Origin: Crystallibacter sulfonylureivorans_A
GTDB lineage: Bacteria > Actinomycetota > Actinomycetes > Actinomycetales > Micrococcaceae
Length of the DNA stretch: 64,000 bases
Reading direction: 5' to 3'
Assembly: GCF_047607445.1 (NCBI RefSeq)
Contig: NZ_JBLKRT010000011.1
Coordinates: 48,169 to 112,168 of the forward strand
The translations under genes were made by a program, and so were the position numbers. Positions 1 through 8,700 of this stretch are shown here, piece after piece. Position 1 is the first letter of the stretch, and every line of letters begins with the position of its first letter. The notes beneath the pieces were generated by a model. The model worked only from the letters and a program-made list of their open reading frames with translations, had not been told where the DNA came from and did not search any database.

Positions 1-87
1 GACCTGGGCCTGGACATCCGTATTTCCGCGGAGTCCGCGGGGCGAGTGGCAGCTCGCGCGGCGGGCGGGGAAGCGGCGTCGTCGTGA
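1..87 (+). CDS. nadC: 3' end of nicotinate-nucleotide pyrophosphorylase (NadC), partial
   Basis: An open frame runs from the first base to a TGA at 85-87. Its first residues, DLGLDIRI, match the conserved C-terminal strand of quinolinate phosphoribosyltransferase (family ending around LDLGLDI). The remaining ~20 residues are an Ala/Gly-rich tail. The stop overlaps the GTG start of the next gene by 4 nt (GTGA), as in an operon. NadC makes nicotinate mononucleotide from quinolinate in de novo NAD synthesis. Only 28 residues are visible, so the call leans on the motif and on the neighbour: nad operons often end with a NifS-like gene. Confidence 0.65.
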   Translation, partial: DLGLDIRISAESAGRVAARAAGGEAASS

Positions 88-1226
88 TTTATCTGGATGC
101 CGCGGCCACCGCGCCGGTGCGCCGCGAGGTACTGGAGGCCATGTGGCCGGCGCTAACTCAGGACTTCGGCAACCCGTCCAGCCACCACACTGTGGGTGAG
201 GCGGCGCTGCGGGCGCTGGACTATGCCCGCGGCAAGGCGGCGGAGGTGCTGGGCTGCCGGCCCGGGGAGATCATCTTCACGTCGGGCGGGACCGAATCCA
301 ACAATCTGGCCATCAAGGGGATCGCGCTCGCTGCCCCGCGGGGCAGGCACATTGTCACCAGCGCGGTGGAGCATCCGTCCGTGCTGGAAGCGGTGGACTA
401 CCTGGTCCGGTTCCACGGCTTCGAGGCCAGCCAGGTGCCGGTGGACGCCGAGGGTGCCGTGCGGCTGGACGCGCTGGGTGCAGCGCTGCGCGAGGACACC
501 ACGCTGTGCACGGTGATGTACGCCAACAACGAGGTGGGCACCATCCAGCCGGTGGCCCGGATTGGCGAACTCTGCCGGGCCGCGGACGTGCCGTTCCACA
601 CCGACGCCGTACAGGCCGCCGGCTGGCTGGACCTGGACGTCTCGGCCCTGGGCGTGGACGCGCTCAGCGTGTCCGGGCACAAACTGGGCGCACCCAAGGG
701 CTGCGGCCTGCTCTGCGTTGCCGGCCGGGTTCCGCTGGAGCCGGTGCTGCACGGCGGGGGACAGGAACGCGGCCGACGTTCCGGCACCGAGAACGTCGCC
801 GGGGCGGTGGCGGTCGCCACGGCGCTGTCGCTGGCTGCCGGTGACCGTGTGGCCGACGTCGAGCGGCTCAGCGGCTACCGCGACTACCTGATCGACACCG
901 TGCTGCGCGAACTGCCCGGCACGGTGCTGACCGGACACCGGACCGAGCGGCTGCCGGCCAGCGCCTCCTTCTGCTTCCCCGGAACCTCCGGCGAAGCGGT
1001 GCTCCTGGAGTTGGAACGGCGCGGGGTGGTCTGCTCCAGCGGTTCCGCCTGCGCCGCCGGGTCCGACGAGGCCTCACCGGTGCTGCTGGCGATGGGCATC
1101 GACCGGGCGGTGGCGCAGACCGCGGTGCGGTTGACCTTTACGGCCAACGTGAAGGAATCCGAGATCGCGCTGGCAGCCCGGTCCGTGGTCGCCGCTGTCA
1201 AAGAGATCCAGTCGCTGCGGCGCTGA
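84..1226 (+). CDS. Cysteine desulfurase, NifS/IscS-like (class V aminotransferase fold)
   Basis: PLP enzyme of 380 aa that removes sulfur from cysteine as an enzyme-bound persulfide. The motif SGHKLGAPKG holds the Schiff-base lysine (about K200). The loop SSGSACAAGS holds the persulfide cysteine (about C323). An early TSGGTESNN stretch and the HTDAVQAAG segment fit the cofactor site. The GTG start overlaps the stop of the nadC-like gene by 4 nt, so translation is probably coupled. In that context it likely supplies sulfur for the [4Fe-4S] cluster of quinolinate synthase NadA, as NifS-type genes in nad operons do; this is inference from position. It is not in a suf or isc cluster here. Confidence 0.88.
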   Translation: MIYLDAAATAPVRREVLEAMWPALTQDFGNPSSHHTVGEAALRALDYARGKAAEVLGCRPGEIIFTSGGTESNNLAIKGIALAAPRGRHIVTSAVEHPSVLEAVDYLVRFHGFEASQVPVDAEGAVRLDALGAALREDTTLCTVMYANNEVGTIQPVARIGELCRAADVPFHTDAVQAAGWLDLDVSALGVDALSVSGHKLGAPKGCGLLCVAGRVPLEPVLHGGGQERGRRSGTENVAGAVAVATALSLAAGDRVADVERLSGYRDYLIDTVLRELPGTVLTGHRTERLPASASFCFPGTSGEAVLLELERRGVVCSSGSACAAGSDEASPVLLAMGIDRAVAQTAVRLTFTANVKESEIALAARSVVAAVKEIQSLRR

Positions 1227-1306
1227 GAAGGACACGGTGCGCGCAGCTCTTCCGAACGGGTCAGCACAGTGGCTACGGTAGGAACCTGACGGAGGGGGAG
1301 CGGGCC

Positions 1307-2083
1307 ATGAAGGCAGGGAACGTACTGGGCCGTGGTGCTGCTGCGGCCCTGTGTTTGGCGCTGGTTTCCGGGTGCGGGCTGCTGCCAACCAACGACGCCG
1401 GTGCCTCGCCCAGTGCGGGCGCGTCGCCTGCGGTGGTGGCGGGCGGCGCCGCTTCGCCCGGGCCCGGTGCAGCCAAAGGGCCGGTGCGTCAAGCCACCAT
1501 CGACGGCTGGAAGGTATACACCGACCCCGACCGCGTGCTCAGCTTCGAGATCCCCGCCGATTGGGTGGTGCAGCGGCAGGTCAAGCCCAGCCAGCCCTCG
1601 GACAACGGACTGCATCTGGATATCCGAGACTCGTCCGGCAAGCTGGCCGCCGAACTGCACACCCGGCTGAAACTGCCGAAGGATACCTGCAGCGCGGGCG
1701 GCGTCACCGAACTGCGGGTGCTGCTCAGTGAACCGGCGAAGGTGCCAGCCGTGGCGTCCGCTGACACTGTCGATCCGGTCTTCGTGTACCGGACGCTGCT
1801 GGGCTACAAGTACTTCGGCTCCTATGGGCTGACCGACAAGCCGGCCGGCAACGGCTTCCAGGCCTGCACAGTGGAAAACACCGTCAACGGCCCGAAATCC
1901 GTGGGTACCTACTCCTTTGCCACGGCCGTGCGCCACGGTACCCCGGCCCCGGGCGAAAAGACCGGCCTATTGGACAAGTACGGGCTGATCGCGGAGGCGG
2001 AGCGCTTCATCACCACCAAGCACTTCAAGACGGTGCAGCAGGTCATCATGACGCTGCAGATCTCCGGGGACGCCCCCGCCTAA
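1307..2083 (+). CDS. Hypothetical secreted lipoprotein
   Basis: 258 aa. A positively charged N-terminus and hydrophobic core end in the lipobox LVSG|C (Cys23), so the mature protein should be lipid-anchored on the outer face of the membrane. A Gly/Ala/Ser/Pro-rich linker of about 35 residues follows, then a globular part beginning near the GWKVYTDPDR segment. A strong ribosome site (GGAGGGGGAG) precedes the ATG. The ligand or role is not recognisable. It stands alone between the desulfurase and the convergent MarR gene. Confidence 0.75.
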   Translation: MKAGNVLGRGAAAALCLALVSGCGLLPTNDAGASPSAGASPAVVAGGAASPGPGAAKGPVRQATIDGWKVYTDPDRVLSFEIPADWVVQRQVKPSQPSDNGLHLDIRDSSGKLAAELHTRLKLPKDTCSAGGVTELRVLLSEPAKVPAVASADTVDPVFVYRTLLGYKYFGSYGLTDKPAGNGFQACTVENTVNGPKSVGTYSFATAVRHGTPAPGEKTGLLDKYGLIAEAERFITTKHFKTVQQVIMTLQISGDAPA

Positions 2084-2213
2084 GACGGAAGCATCGGCGT
2101 GAGGCGGAGGCGGCACCGGCGTCCGTCTGGTCTTGCCAGCCTTAGCCCGGCACTGGCCCAACCCGTTGCGGCCGATCGGTCCGCGTACATCCGGCCGCCA
2201 CACGGACAGGCAA

Positions 2214-2251
2214 GGCCCGGTTGCTGCCGCATTCGCGGAAGCAACCGGGCC
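2214..2251 (-). terminator. Hairpin terminator downstream of the marR gene
   Basis: Perfect 12-bp arms (GGCCCGGTTGCT at 2214-2225 and its complement at 2240-2251) enclose a 14-nt loop, 18 bp past the marR stop. There is no U-tract, which is common for actinobacterial hairpin terminators. Confidence 0.6.
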
Positions 2252-2268
2252 CTGTGGGCGGCGGCGCG

Positions 2269-2727
2269 TCAGTCGTTCTTCAGGCCGGCATGCAGCTTGG
2301 TGGTCAGCCCCCGAAGCTGGCCGAATTCATCCTCGGTGAGCAGCGGCGCGAGCATGGAGTGCAGGTGCTTGACGTGCTCCCGGCCAATTTCCTTCTGCAG
2401 CGCTCGGCCTTCCTCGGTCAACGAGATTTCGATGCCCCGCTGGTCGTTCTGGGCCGTGCGCCGGAGCACCAGACCCTTCTTTTCCAGTCGGTCCACCATC
2501 CGGCTGAGGCTCGGTTGGCTGATCAGCAGGGCTTCATTCAGCTCGTTCAGCCGGCTCCAGCCGCCCGGGCACAAGCTCAGATTGAAGAGCACGTCGTACT
2601 CCCGCATCGCGAGCTTTTTGAACTCGGGCAGTTGCTGCATCCGGCGCATTACCGCCACCTGGGTCCGGAACAGCGATTCCCAGGCCTCCGCCGTCGTCCT
2701 GATATCAGGGGTAGAGGATTCAGCCAT
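2269..2727 (-). CDS. MarR-family transcriptional regulator
   Basis: 152 aa, the usual MarR length. Winged-helix features are clear: the LLISQPSLSRMVDRLEKKGL recognition helix and the wing DQRGIEISLTEEGR. The start overlaps the end of the upstream luciferase-like monooxygenase gene by 8 nt, so the two form one translationally coupled unit. Likely a repressor controlling its own operon through the palindrome near 3868. The ligand is unknown. Confidence 0.9.
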   Translation of the reverse strand: MAESSTPDIRTTAEAWESLFRTQVAVMRRMQQLPEFKKLAMREYDVLFNLSLCPGGWSRLNELNEALLISQPSLSRMVDRLEKKGLVLRRTAQNDQRGIEISLTEEGRALQKEIGREHVKHLHSMLAPLLTEDEFGQLRGLTTKLHAGLKND

Positions 2728-3829
2728 TGGTCACCGACTCGCTGGCCGGCTGCTTGGCGTCGCGCGCAGCCTTGCGGCTGGCGTGCGTGGGGGCATCGGG
2801 CACATGCGCCGGCTTGCGGGCGGCGAATTCCTGCTTCAGCACCGGCAGCACCTCTTCCCCGAACAGGTCCAACTGCTCCAGCACGGTCTTCAGCGGCAGG
2901 CCGGCGTGGTCGATCAGGAAAAGCTGGCGCTGGTAGTCGCCAAAGTAGTCGGCGAAGGCCAGGGTCTTTTCGATGACCTGCTCCGGGCTGCCCACGGTCA
3001 GCGGGGTCTGTGCGGTGAAGTCCTCCAGCGACGGGCCGTGGCCGTAGACCGGGGCGTTGTCGAAGTACGGGCGGAATTCGTTGACCGCATCCTGCGAGTT
3101 CTTGCGCATGAAGAACTGCCCGCCCAAGCCCACAATGGCCTGGTCGGCGGTGCCGTGGCCGTAGTGCTCGTAGCGTTCCCGGTACAGGCCGATGAGCTGC
3201 ATGTAGTGCTCCTTCGGCCAGAAGATGTTGTTCGCGAAGAAACCGTCGCCGTAGTAAGCGGCCAGTTCAGCCACCTGCGGGGTGCGGATGGAGCCGTGCC
3301 AGACGAAGGGCGCGACGCCGTCCAGCGGTTGCGGCGTGGAGGTGTAGTTGTGCAGCGGCGTGCGGTGCTTGCCCTGCCAGTTGACTACTTCTTCATCCCA
3401 GAGCTTGCGCAGCAAGGCGTAGTTCTCCACGGTGAGCTCCAACGAGTCCTGGATGTTCTTGCCGAACCAGGGGTACACCGGGGCAGTGTTGCCGCGGCCC
3501 AGGACCAAGTCCACGCGTCCGTCGGCCAGATGCTGGAGCATGGCGAAGTCTTCGGCGATCTTCACCGGATCGTTGGTGGTGATCAGCGTAGTGGCGGTGG
3601 ACAGCGTAATCCGCTCGGTCTGCGCGGCGATGTAGGCCAGCAGGGTGGTGGGGGAGGAGGAGAAGAAGGGCGGGTTGTGGTGCTCGCCGATGGCATACAC
3701 GTCCATGCCGATCTCTTCGACCTTTTTGGCGATGGCCACCGACGCCTTGATCCGTTCGCGTTCGGTGGGCATGCGGTTGGTGGTCGGGTCCAGGGTGACG
3801 TCGCTGACGCTGAATACGCCGAGTTCCAT
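2720..3829 (-). CDS. LLM-class FMN-dependent luciferase-like monooxygenase
   Basis: 369 aa from the ATG at 3829, preceded by AGAAGAGG; an upstream in-frame start at 3904 would add 25 unconvincing residues and lies over the operator candidate. The bacterial-luciferase TIM-barrel pattern is visible: N-terminal ELGVFSVSD, GEHHNPPF, the RITLSTATTLITTNDP strand, EDFAMLQHLADGRVDLVLGRG and VWHGSIRTPQVAELAA. It resembles the actinobacterial CE1758-type subfamily. The substrate is unknown. It is co-transcribed with a MarR regulator, which suggests induction by a small, possibly aromatic or electrophilic, molecule. The C-terminal ~35 residues are a Lys/Ala-rich tail. Confidence 0.85.
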   Translation of the reverse strand: MELGVFSVSDVTLDPTTNRMPTERERIKASVAIAKKVEEIGMDVYAIGEHHNPPFFSSSPTTLLAYIAAQTERITLSTATTLITTNDPVKIAEDFAMLQHLADGRVDLVLGRGNTAPVYPWFGKNIQDSLELTVENYALLRKLWDEEVVNWQGKHRTPLHNYTSTPQPLDGVAPFVWHGSIRTPQVAELAAYYGDGFFANNIFWPKEHYMQLIGLYRERYEHYGHGTADQAIVGLGGQFFMRKNSQDAVNEFRPYFDNAPVYGHGPSLEDFTAQTPLTVGSPEQVIEKTLAFADYFGDYQRQLFLIDHAGLPLKTVLEQLDLFGEEVLPVLKQEFAARKPAHVPDAPTHASRKAARDAKQPASESVTNG

Positions 3830-3867
3830 GGTTTTGCCTCTTCTGTAGTGCTTGTCGGAGATCAGTT

Positions 3868-3885
3868 TACATGCATTTGCATTTA
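3868..3885. promoter_or_regulatory. Putative MarR operator upstream of the monooxygenase-marR operon
   Basis: TACATGCATTTGCATTTA is an 18-bp imperfect palindrome built on ATGCA-TT-TGCAT. It lies 39-56 bp upstream of the monooxygenase start in an AT-rich patch within GC-rich DNA. Size, symmetry and position fit a MarR-dimer operator controlling the operon at 2269-3829. Confidence 0.5.
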
Positions 3886-3944
3886 CTGGTCCAACGGGCA
3901 GCAAGGGCCAGGTATTCCCTTGGATTGTTGCGCGGCCGGTCGCC

Positions 3945-4013
3945 GCCGGTCACCCTGCCGGTCGGCAGCCGGTCACCCTGCCGGTCGGCAGCCGGTCACC
4001 CTGCCGGTCAGCG
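3945..4013. repeat. 23-bp tandem repeat, three units
   Basis: Units start at 3945, 3968 and 3991 (GCCGGTCACCCTGCCGGTCG and three further bases). The first two are identical and the third diverges at its 3' end. The array sits in the 317-bp gap between the divergent monooxygenase and the 113-aa gene. The rest of that gap holds the operator candidate and a ribosome site; I see no other gene. Confidence 0.85.
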
Positions 4014-4146
4014 GGTGGTCGGCGCTGCGGTGCCGAGCCAGCGATCGTGCCCCCCGGAGGGCTGCTTCGTGGGTCCGGGGTTACCAAGCCACCGTGACAC
4101 TGTTACCTTGGGAGCGTCCGAGCAGGCCCAGTTGTCAGGAGGATGA

Positions 4147-4488
4147 ATGAGCGACGCACCGAACCGTGACGAGTTGCCTCTCCCGGATTACGACCACATT
4201 CCCCAAGGCACCCTACCGACCAGGATTACCGGGCTGACCGAAGACCAGGTAGGTCAACTGCTCGCCTACGAGCGGGAACACGGCAACCGGCTACCCGTAG
4301 TCCAGGTCCTTGAGCAGCGGATGGAAGCGCTCCGCAACGGTGCTGAACCTTCGGGTGCAGCCGTCCCGGATATGCCCGAGGTCAGCGGCGGTCGCGGCGG
4401 CTCGCAGGTCTCGCCGGAGACTAGCGGGCCAAACGTTGTCCCGCCCTTCCACGGCAATCCTGCGCATCAGTCCCAGCCGGAAAAGTAA
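4147..4488 (+). CDS. Small actinobacterial protein with LPxPDYDxxP motif
   Basis: 113 aa, preceded by a strong AGGAGG. The N-terminal ~60 residues have the pattern LPLPDYDHIP...L..RI.GLTEDQVGQLLAYEREHGNR..V...L..R, a short helical domain I recall from small actinobacterial proteins of unknown function. The C-terminal half is Gly/Ser/Pro-rich and probably disordered. No signal peptide or membrane segment. Another ATG at 4143 is in a different frame. Confidence 0.75.
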   Translation: MSDAPNRDELPLPDYDHIPQGTLPTRITGLTEDQVGQLLAYEREHGNRLPVVQVLEQRMEALRNGAEPSGAAVPDMPEVSGGRGGSQVSPETSGPNVVPPFHGNPAHQSQPEK

Positions 4489-4489
4489 A

Positions 4490-4511
4490 CCGGTCCGGCC
4501 GGCCGGACCGG
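4490..4511. terminator. 22-bp perfect palindrome between convergent genes
   Basis: CCGGTCCGGCC followed directly by its reverse complement, starting 2 bp after the stop of the 113-aa gene. A second diverged pair of CGCCGGAGAGC...GGCCCGCTC repeats fills 4516-4571. Probably a bidirectional, U-less terminator between this gene and the FUSC gene. Confidence 0.5.
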
Positions 4512-4568
4512 CACCCCGCCGGAGAGCGGGCCCGCTCCGGTCGGCACCTCGCCGGAGAGCCGGCCCGC

Positions 4569-5720
4569 TCACCCCCGCTGGTTTTTGGAGTCGTCCAATT
4601 GGCGGCGCAAAGCGGACAGGATGCGGTCCAGGCTGACCGCGACGTAGCCGCCTGCCGTGCCCGGGGTCTCTGTGGTGACTGAGCCGGCCAGTTCTGTTGT
4701 CAGTTGCTGCTGGGCGGCGCTGGCGGCGTCGAGTTTTTCCTGCAGGTCCTCGGCGGCCAGGCTCCTGACCGCGGCTGCCGCGGCCTTCAGTGCCTCGGAC
4801 ATGGGCTCCAGCACCGGCGTGGGGATGTGCAGGTGATCGTCCAAGATCACCGCGCCGAGCACCTCGGTGATGTCCTGGGTGTTGAACGCTGCACGTTCCA
4901 GCGTGCGCAAATTGCTCCAGTCGGCCTCAAGATCCCGGTCATGGAACCTGCGCCGCGGGTTCGCTTTGCGGCTGCGGTCGGCGGTCGCCACGGCCTGACG
5001 CACCTGTTCGCTCAGCCGGACGATGTTTTCTCCGTTGGACGCCCACTCGTCGCGCTCCGGCGGCCAGTCCTCCAGCAGCGCCTCGGCCATCTCCTCCAAC
5101 TGGCCCGCAAGGTCGGACTGCAATTGCTGCAGGCTGCGGCCCACCGCGCTGAAGTTCAGCGGCGGGATCAACAGGAAGTTCACCGTAATGCCCACAAGGA
5201 CTCCCACCGCCATCTGCACCGCATAGCCCAGCGAGTAGTCGCCGGCATCGGAGCCGCCCACCAGCAGGACGAACAGCGCGGCCATCGGGACCCAGTCCCT
5301 GCCGGCGCCGAGGCGGGGCAGCCCGGCCACCAGAACACCCAGGAACACCAGCAGGCTCACGGTCAGCACGTGCAGCCCGACCGTCAGCAGGAGGAGCCAG
5401 GCCAGTCCGATCCCCAGCAGCAGTCCCGCCAGTGTCTGCAAAGACGTCTTGACGGAATCAGCAACGGTGGAATACATGCTGATCAGCGCACCGAGCGGGG
5501 CGTAATACGGATAGTCGGCCACCTCGCCGGGCAGTTGCCGGGCGATGATCCAGGCGATGCCACAGGCCAGGGCCGTCTTGAACGCCAGCTGGATCCGCTG
5601 CCAGCCGCCGATCTGCTGGCCATACCGCCGCACCGGCGCTGGAAGCCGGTCCACGAACCGGATGATGGACCTCGCCAGCCGGCCGGGCGTGCCGGCTGGT
5701 GCGGTGTCAGGTTCTGGCAT
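4569..5720 (-). CDS. FUSC / aromatic-acid-exporter-like membrane protein
   Basis: 383 aa from the ATG at 5720 (GGGAGG eight bases upstream; the in-frame GTG at 5729 lies inside that ribosome site). About six membrane segments occupy residues ~45-205 (for example IQLAFKTALACGIAWIIA, LAGLLLGIGLAWLLLL, VSLLVFLGVLVAGL). A cytoplasmic helical C-terminal half follows, beginning SAVGRSLQQLQ. This topology fits the FUSC/ArAE group linked to efflux of aromatic acids. It starts 38 bp after the RND pump gene on the same strand, so the two are probably one operon. The substrate is inference. Confidence 0.75.
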   Translation of the reverse strand: MPEPDTAPAGTPGRLARSIIRFVDRLPAPVRRYGQQIGGWQRIQLAFKTALACGIAWIIARQLPGEVADYPYYAPLGALISMYSTVADSVKTSLQTLAGLLLGIGLAWLLLLTVGLHVLTVSLLVFLGVLVAGLPRLGAGRDWVPMAALFVLLVGGSDAGDYSLGYAVQMAVGVLVGITVNFLLIPPLNFSAVGRSLQQLQSDLAGQLEEMAEALLEDWPPERDEWASNGENIVRLSEQVRQAVATADRSRKANPRRRFHDRDLEADWSNLRTLERAAFNTQDITEVLGAVILDDHLHIPTPVLEPMSEALKAAAAAVRSLAAEDLQEKLDAASAAQQQLTTELAGSVTTETPGTAGGYVAVSLDRILSALRRQLDDSKNQRG

Positions 5721-5758
5721 GCGGTGCACCTCCCGGGGTTGGGGGGACCCGCCGGAAG

Positions 5759-8700
5759 TCAGCGCCCGGCAGGGACCAGTTCTGCCTCGAGTGTATTGCG
5801 CTTGATCGCCCGGCGCTCGTGCCGTCCCTCCACCAACCGGTACAACACCGGCACCAGCACCAGCGTCAACGCGGTGGAAGAAACCAGGCCGCCGATTACC
5901 ACCACGGCGAGCGGCTGCGAAATGAAGCCGCCCTCGCCGGTCAGTCCCAGCGCCATGGGCGTCAGCGCAAAGATGGTGGCCAGCGCGGTCATCAGGATCG
6001 GTCGAAGGCGGCGCCGCGCGCCGTGCGTAATGGCATCCGCCACGTTCATGCCGGGCTGCCCATCATGCGGACGCCGGTACTGGTTGATCAGGTCGATCAG
6101 CACAATCGCGTTCGTCACCACGATGCCCACCAGCATCAGCATGCCGATCAGCGACGGCAGACCCAGCGGAATCTGCGTGAGGACCAGCAGCCCGATGGCT
6201 CCGGTGGCTGCGAACGGAATGGAGACCAGCAGGATCAGCGGCTGCACCAAGGATTTGAAGGTCGCCACCATGATCACGTAGACAATGGCGACGGCGGCCA
6301 GCAGCGCCCAGCCCAGCTGCGTGAAGGATTCGGCCTGCTGGGTGGCCGCGCCGCCCAGGCTCGCGGTGACGCCCGCCGGCATCTCGGTGCCGTCCAGGAC
6401 CGCCGCCACCTCGCCGCTGAGCGCACCCAGGTTGTCACCCTCCGGGGTGACGGAGACGACGGCCGTGCGTTCGCCGCCGCTGGCGCTGATCGACGTCGGC
6501 ACGTCGGTTTCTTTCACCGTGGCCAGATCGGTCAGCGGGACCGGCCCGGCGGCGGTCGGCAGTTCGACGTCGCGCAGCTCGTCGACGCTGGAGAAATCAC
6601 CGCCCTCGCCGATGAGCACGGGGAAGTCGGTGGTGCCGATCCGCACCGTGCCACCGGGCAACGGGCTAAGCGTTGACGCCAGCAGGCCCGCGACCTGTTC
6701 CTCGTCCAGGCCCGCAGCCACGGCCTTGGCGCGGTCCACGGACACCTGCACCACGGGTTCGGCGGCCGACAGGTTGCTGGACGCCTCCGCGGCTCCTGGC
6801 AGGTCCCGCAGCCGATCCACCAGCCGGTCGGAAACATCCTGCAACTGGCCCGGATCGCTGGCGGAGATCTCCACATCCACGGTGCTGGAAGTGCCGAAGC
6901 CACCGCCCTGCGTGCCCAGCGTGAACGTTGCGTCACCGGGCAGATCCTCGACGGCGGCGCGCACCTTGTCGCGAAGCGCCGCCTGGTCGATGCCTTCCTC
7001 CGTGATGACGGTGTACTGGGCCACCGAGGCGCCCGCGGACAGGAACGTGCCTACGCCGCCGCCGGCATTGCCCATGGTGACCTGGACGTCCTGAATGCCG
7101 TCCATGCCGGCCAGCAGTTCCTCGACGGGAACCGATGCCTCGTCGGTGGATTCCAGACTGCTCCCGGCCGGCATCTGCAGCCGCAGGCTGAAGCTGTTCT
7201 GGCCGCTGTCGCCCAGCAGGTTGGTCTGCATCAGCGGGACCATCGCGGCTGTGCCGGCCAGGACCAGCAGGGCGGCCACGGTGGTGACTACCGGGTGCCG
7301 CTGGGTGCCGGCGAGCACCGGGAGATAGCCTCGCTGCAGCAGGGAGCGCCGTTCTTTCTCCGACGCCGCTTCACGGACTGCCAGGGCGTCCGGGCGTGAC
7401 TGCGGCTGCGGCGACTTCACAAACCAGTACGCCAGCACCGGCACAATCGTCAGCGACACCGCCAGCGAGGCGAGCAACGCCAGTGCCGTGGTGACGGCGA
7501 AGGGTCGGAACAGCTCACCTGCCAGATCGCCGACGAACGCGATCGGCAGGAAGACCGCCACCGTAGTCAGCGTGGACGCGGTGATCGCACCGGCGACCTC
7601 GCGCACCGCCGTCATGATGGCCTCGCGCTTGGCCTCGCCGTAGTTCAGATGCCGCCGGATGTTCTCCACCACCACGATCGAGTCGTCCACCACTCGGCCG
7701 ATCGCGATGGTCAGCGCGCCCAGGGTGAGGATGTTCAGCGAGTAGCCGAGCGCGTTCAGGCCGATGAAGGTGGCCAGCAGTGACAGCGGGATGGAAATCG
7801 CGGTGATCAGCGTGGCGCGCACGGACAGCAGGAAGACCAGGATGATCAACACCGCGAAGCCCAGTCCCAGCAGTCCCTCGGTGGTGAGGTCCTTGATGGA
7901 CTTTTCAATGAACGGGGCCTGGTCGAACACGGTAGTGATCTGGGCGCCGTTGCCCAGCTCGGCCTCCAGCTCCGGCACCATCTCTTTGACGGCGTGCGAG
8001 ATGGCCACCGTGTCGCCGTCCGGTGTCTTGGTGACGGCCAGCGCCAGCGTCAGCTCTCCGTTGGTCCGCGTGATCGAGGTCCGCTCGTCGTCCGCAATGG
8101 AAACCTCGGCCACATCCCCAATGGTGGCCGGATCTGCCGACGCGGCCTCCGGCTGCTGGCCGGACTGTGACTGTCCCGGCACCGTGTCCGGGACCGGAAC
8201 CTGGCCTTCGTCCGCCGAGCCGCTTGGTGGAGCGGGCTGGCCCTGGCCCGGGAACTGTCCCGGTGCCTGCCCCGCCGCACCTGGCGAGGAAGGATCGGAA
8301 GGCTGCTCCGCCGTCGTTGTGTCAGCGGGGGAGAGCGGCAGGTTCTCGATGGCCTTCAGGCTGTCCAGCGGGCTGCCGATCTGCACCGAGAGGCTCTGGC
8401 CGTCCTGCTGCACCGCCCCTGCCGGAACCAGTCCGCCGCTGCTGGCCAGGCTGTCCACCAGGGCGGATACTCCGACGCCGGTCTCGGCCATGGCATCCTC
8501 GTCGGGCAGGATGGCGATGTGCCGGCCGGGGCCGCCGGAGACTTCGGCGCCGCGCACGCCGGCGATGTTCTGCAGCCGGGGCACGGTCAGCCGGTTCAGC
8601 TCGGTGCTCAGCTCGCTCAAGTCGACGTCGGATGACACCGCCATGAAGACGATCGGGAAATCGTCGATGCTGCCCGCGAGGGACAGCGGCGATACGTCGT

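Noticed and set aside
2099..4150. 683-codon plus-strand ORF opposite the MarR and monooxygenase genes
   Set aside because: Antisense shadow of two well-supported genes; low-complexity Arg/Val/Gly composition and no family motif.
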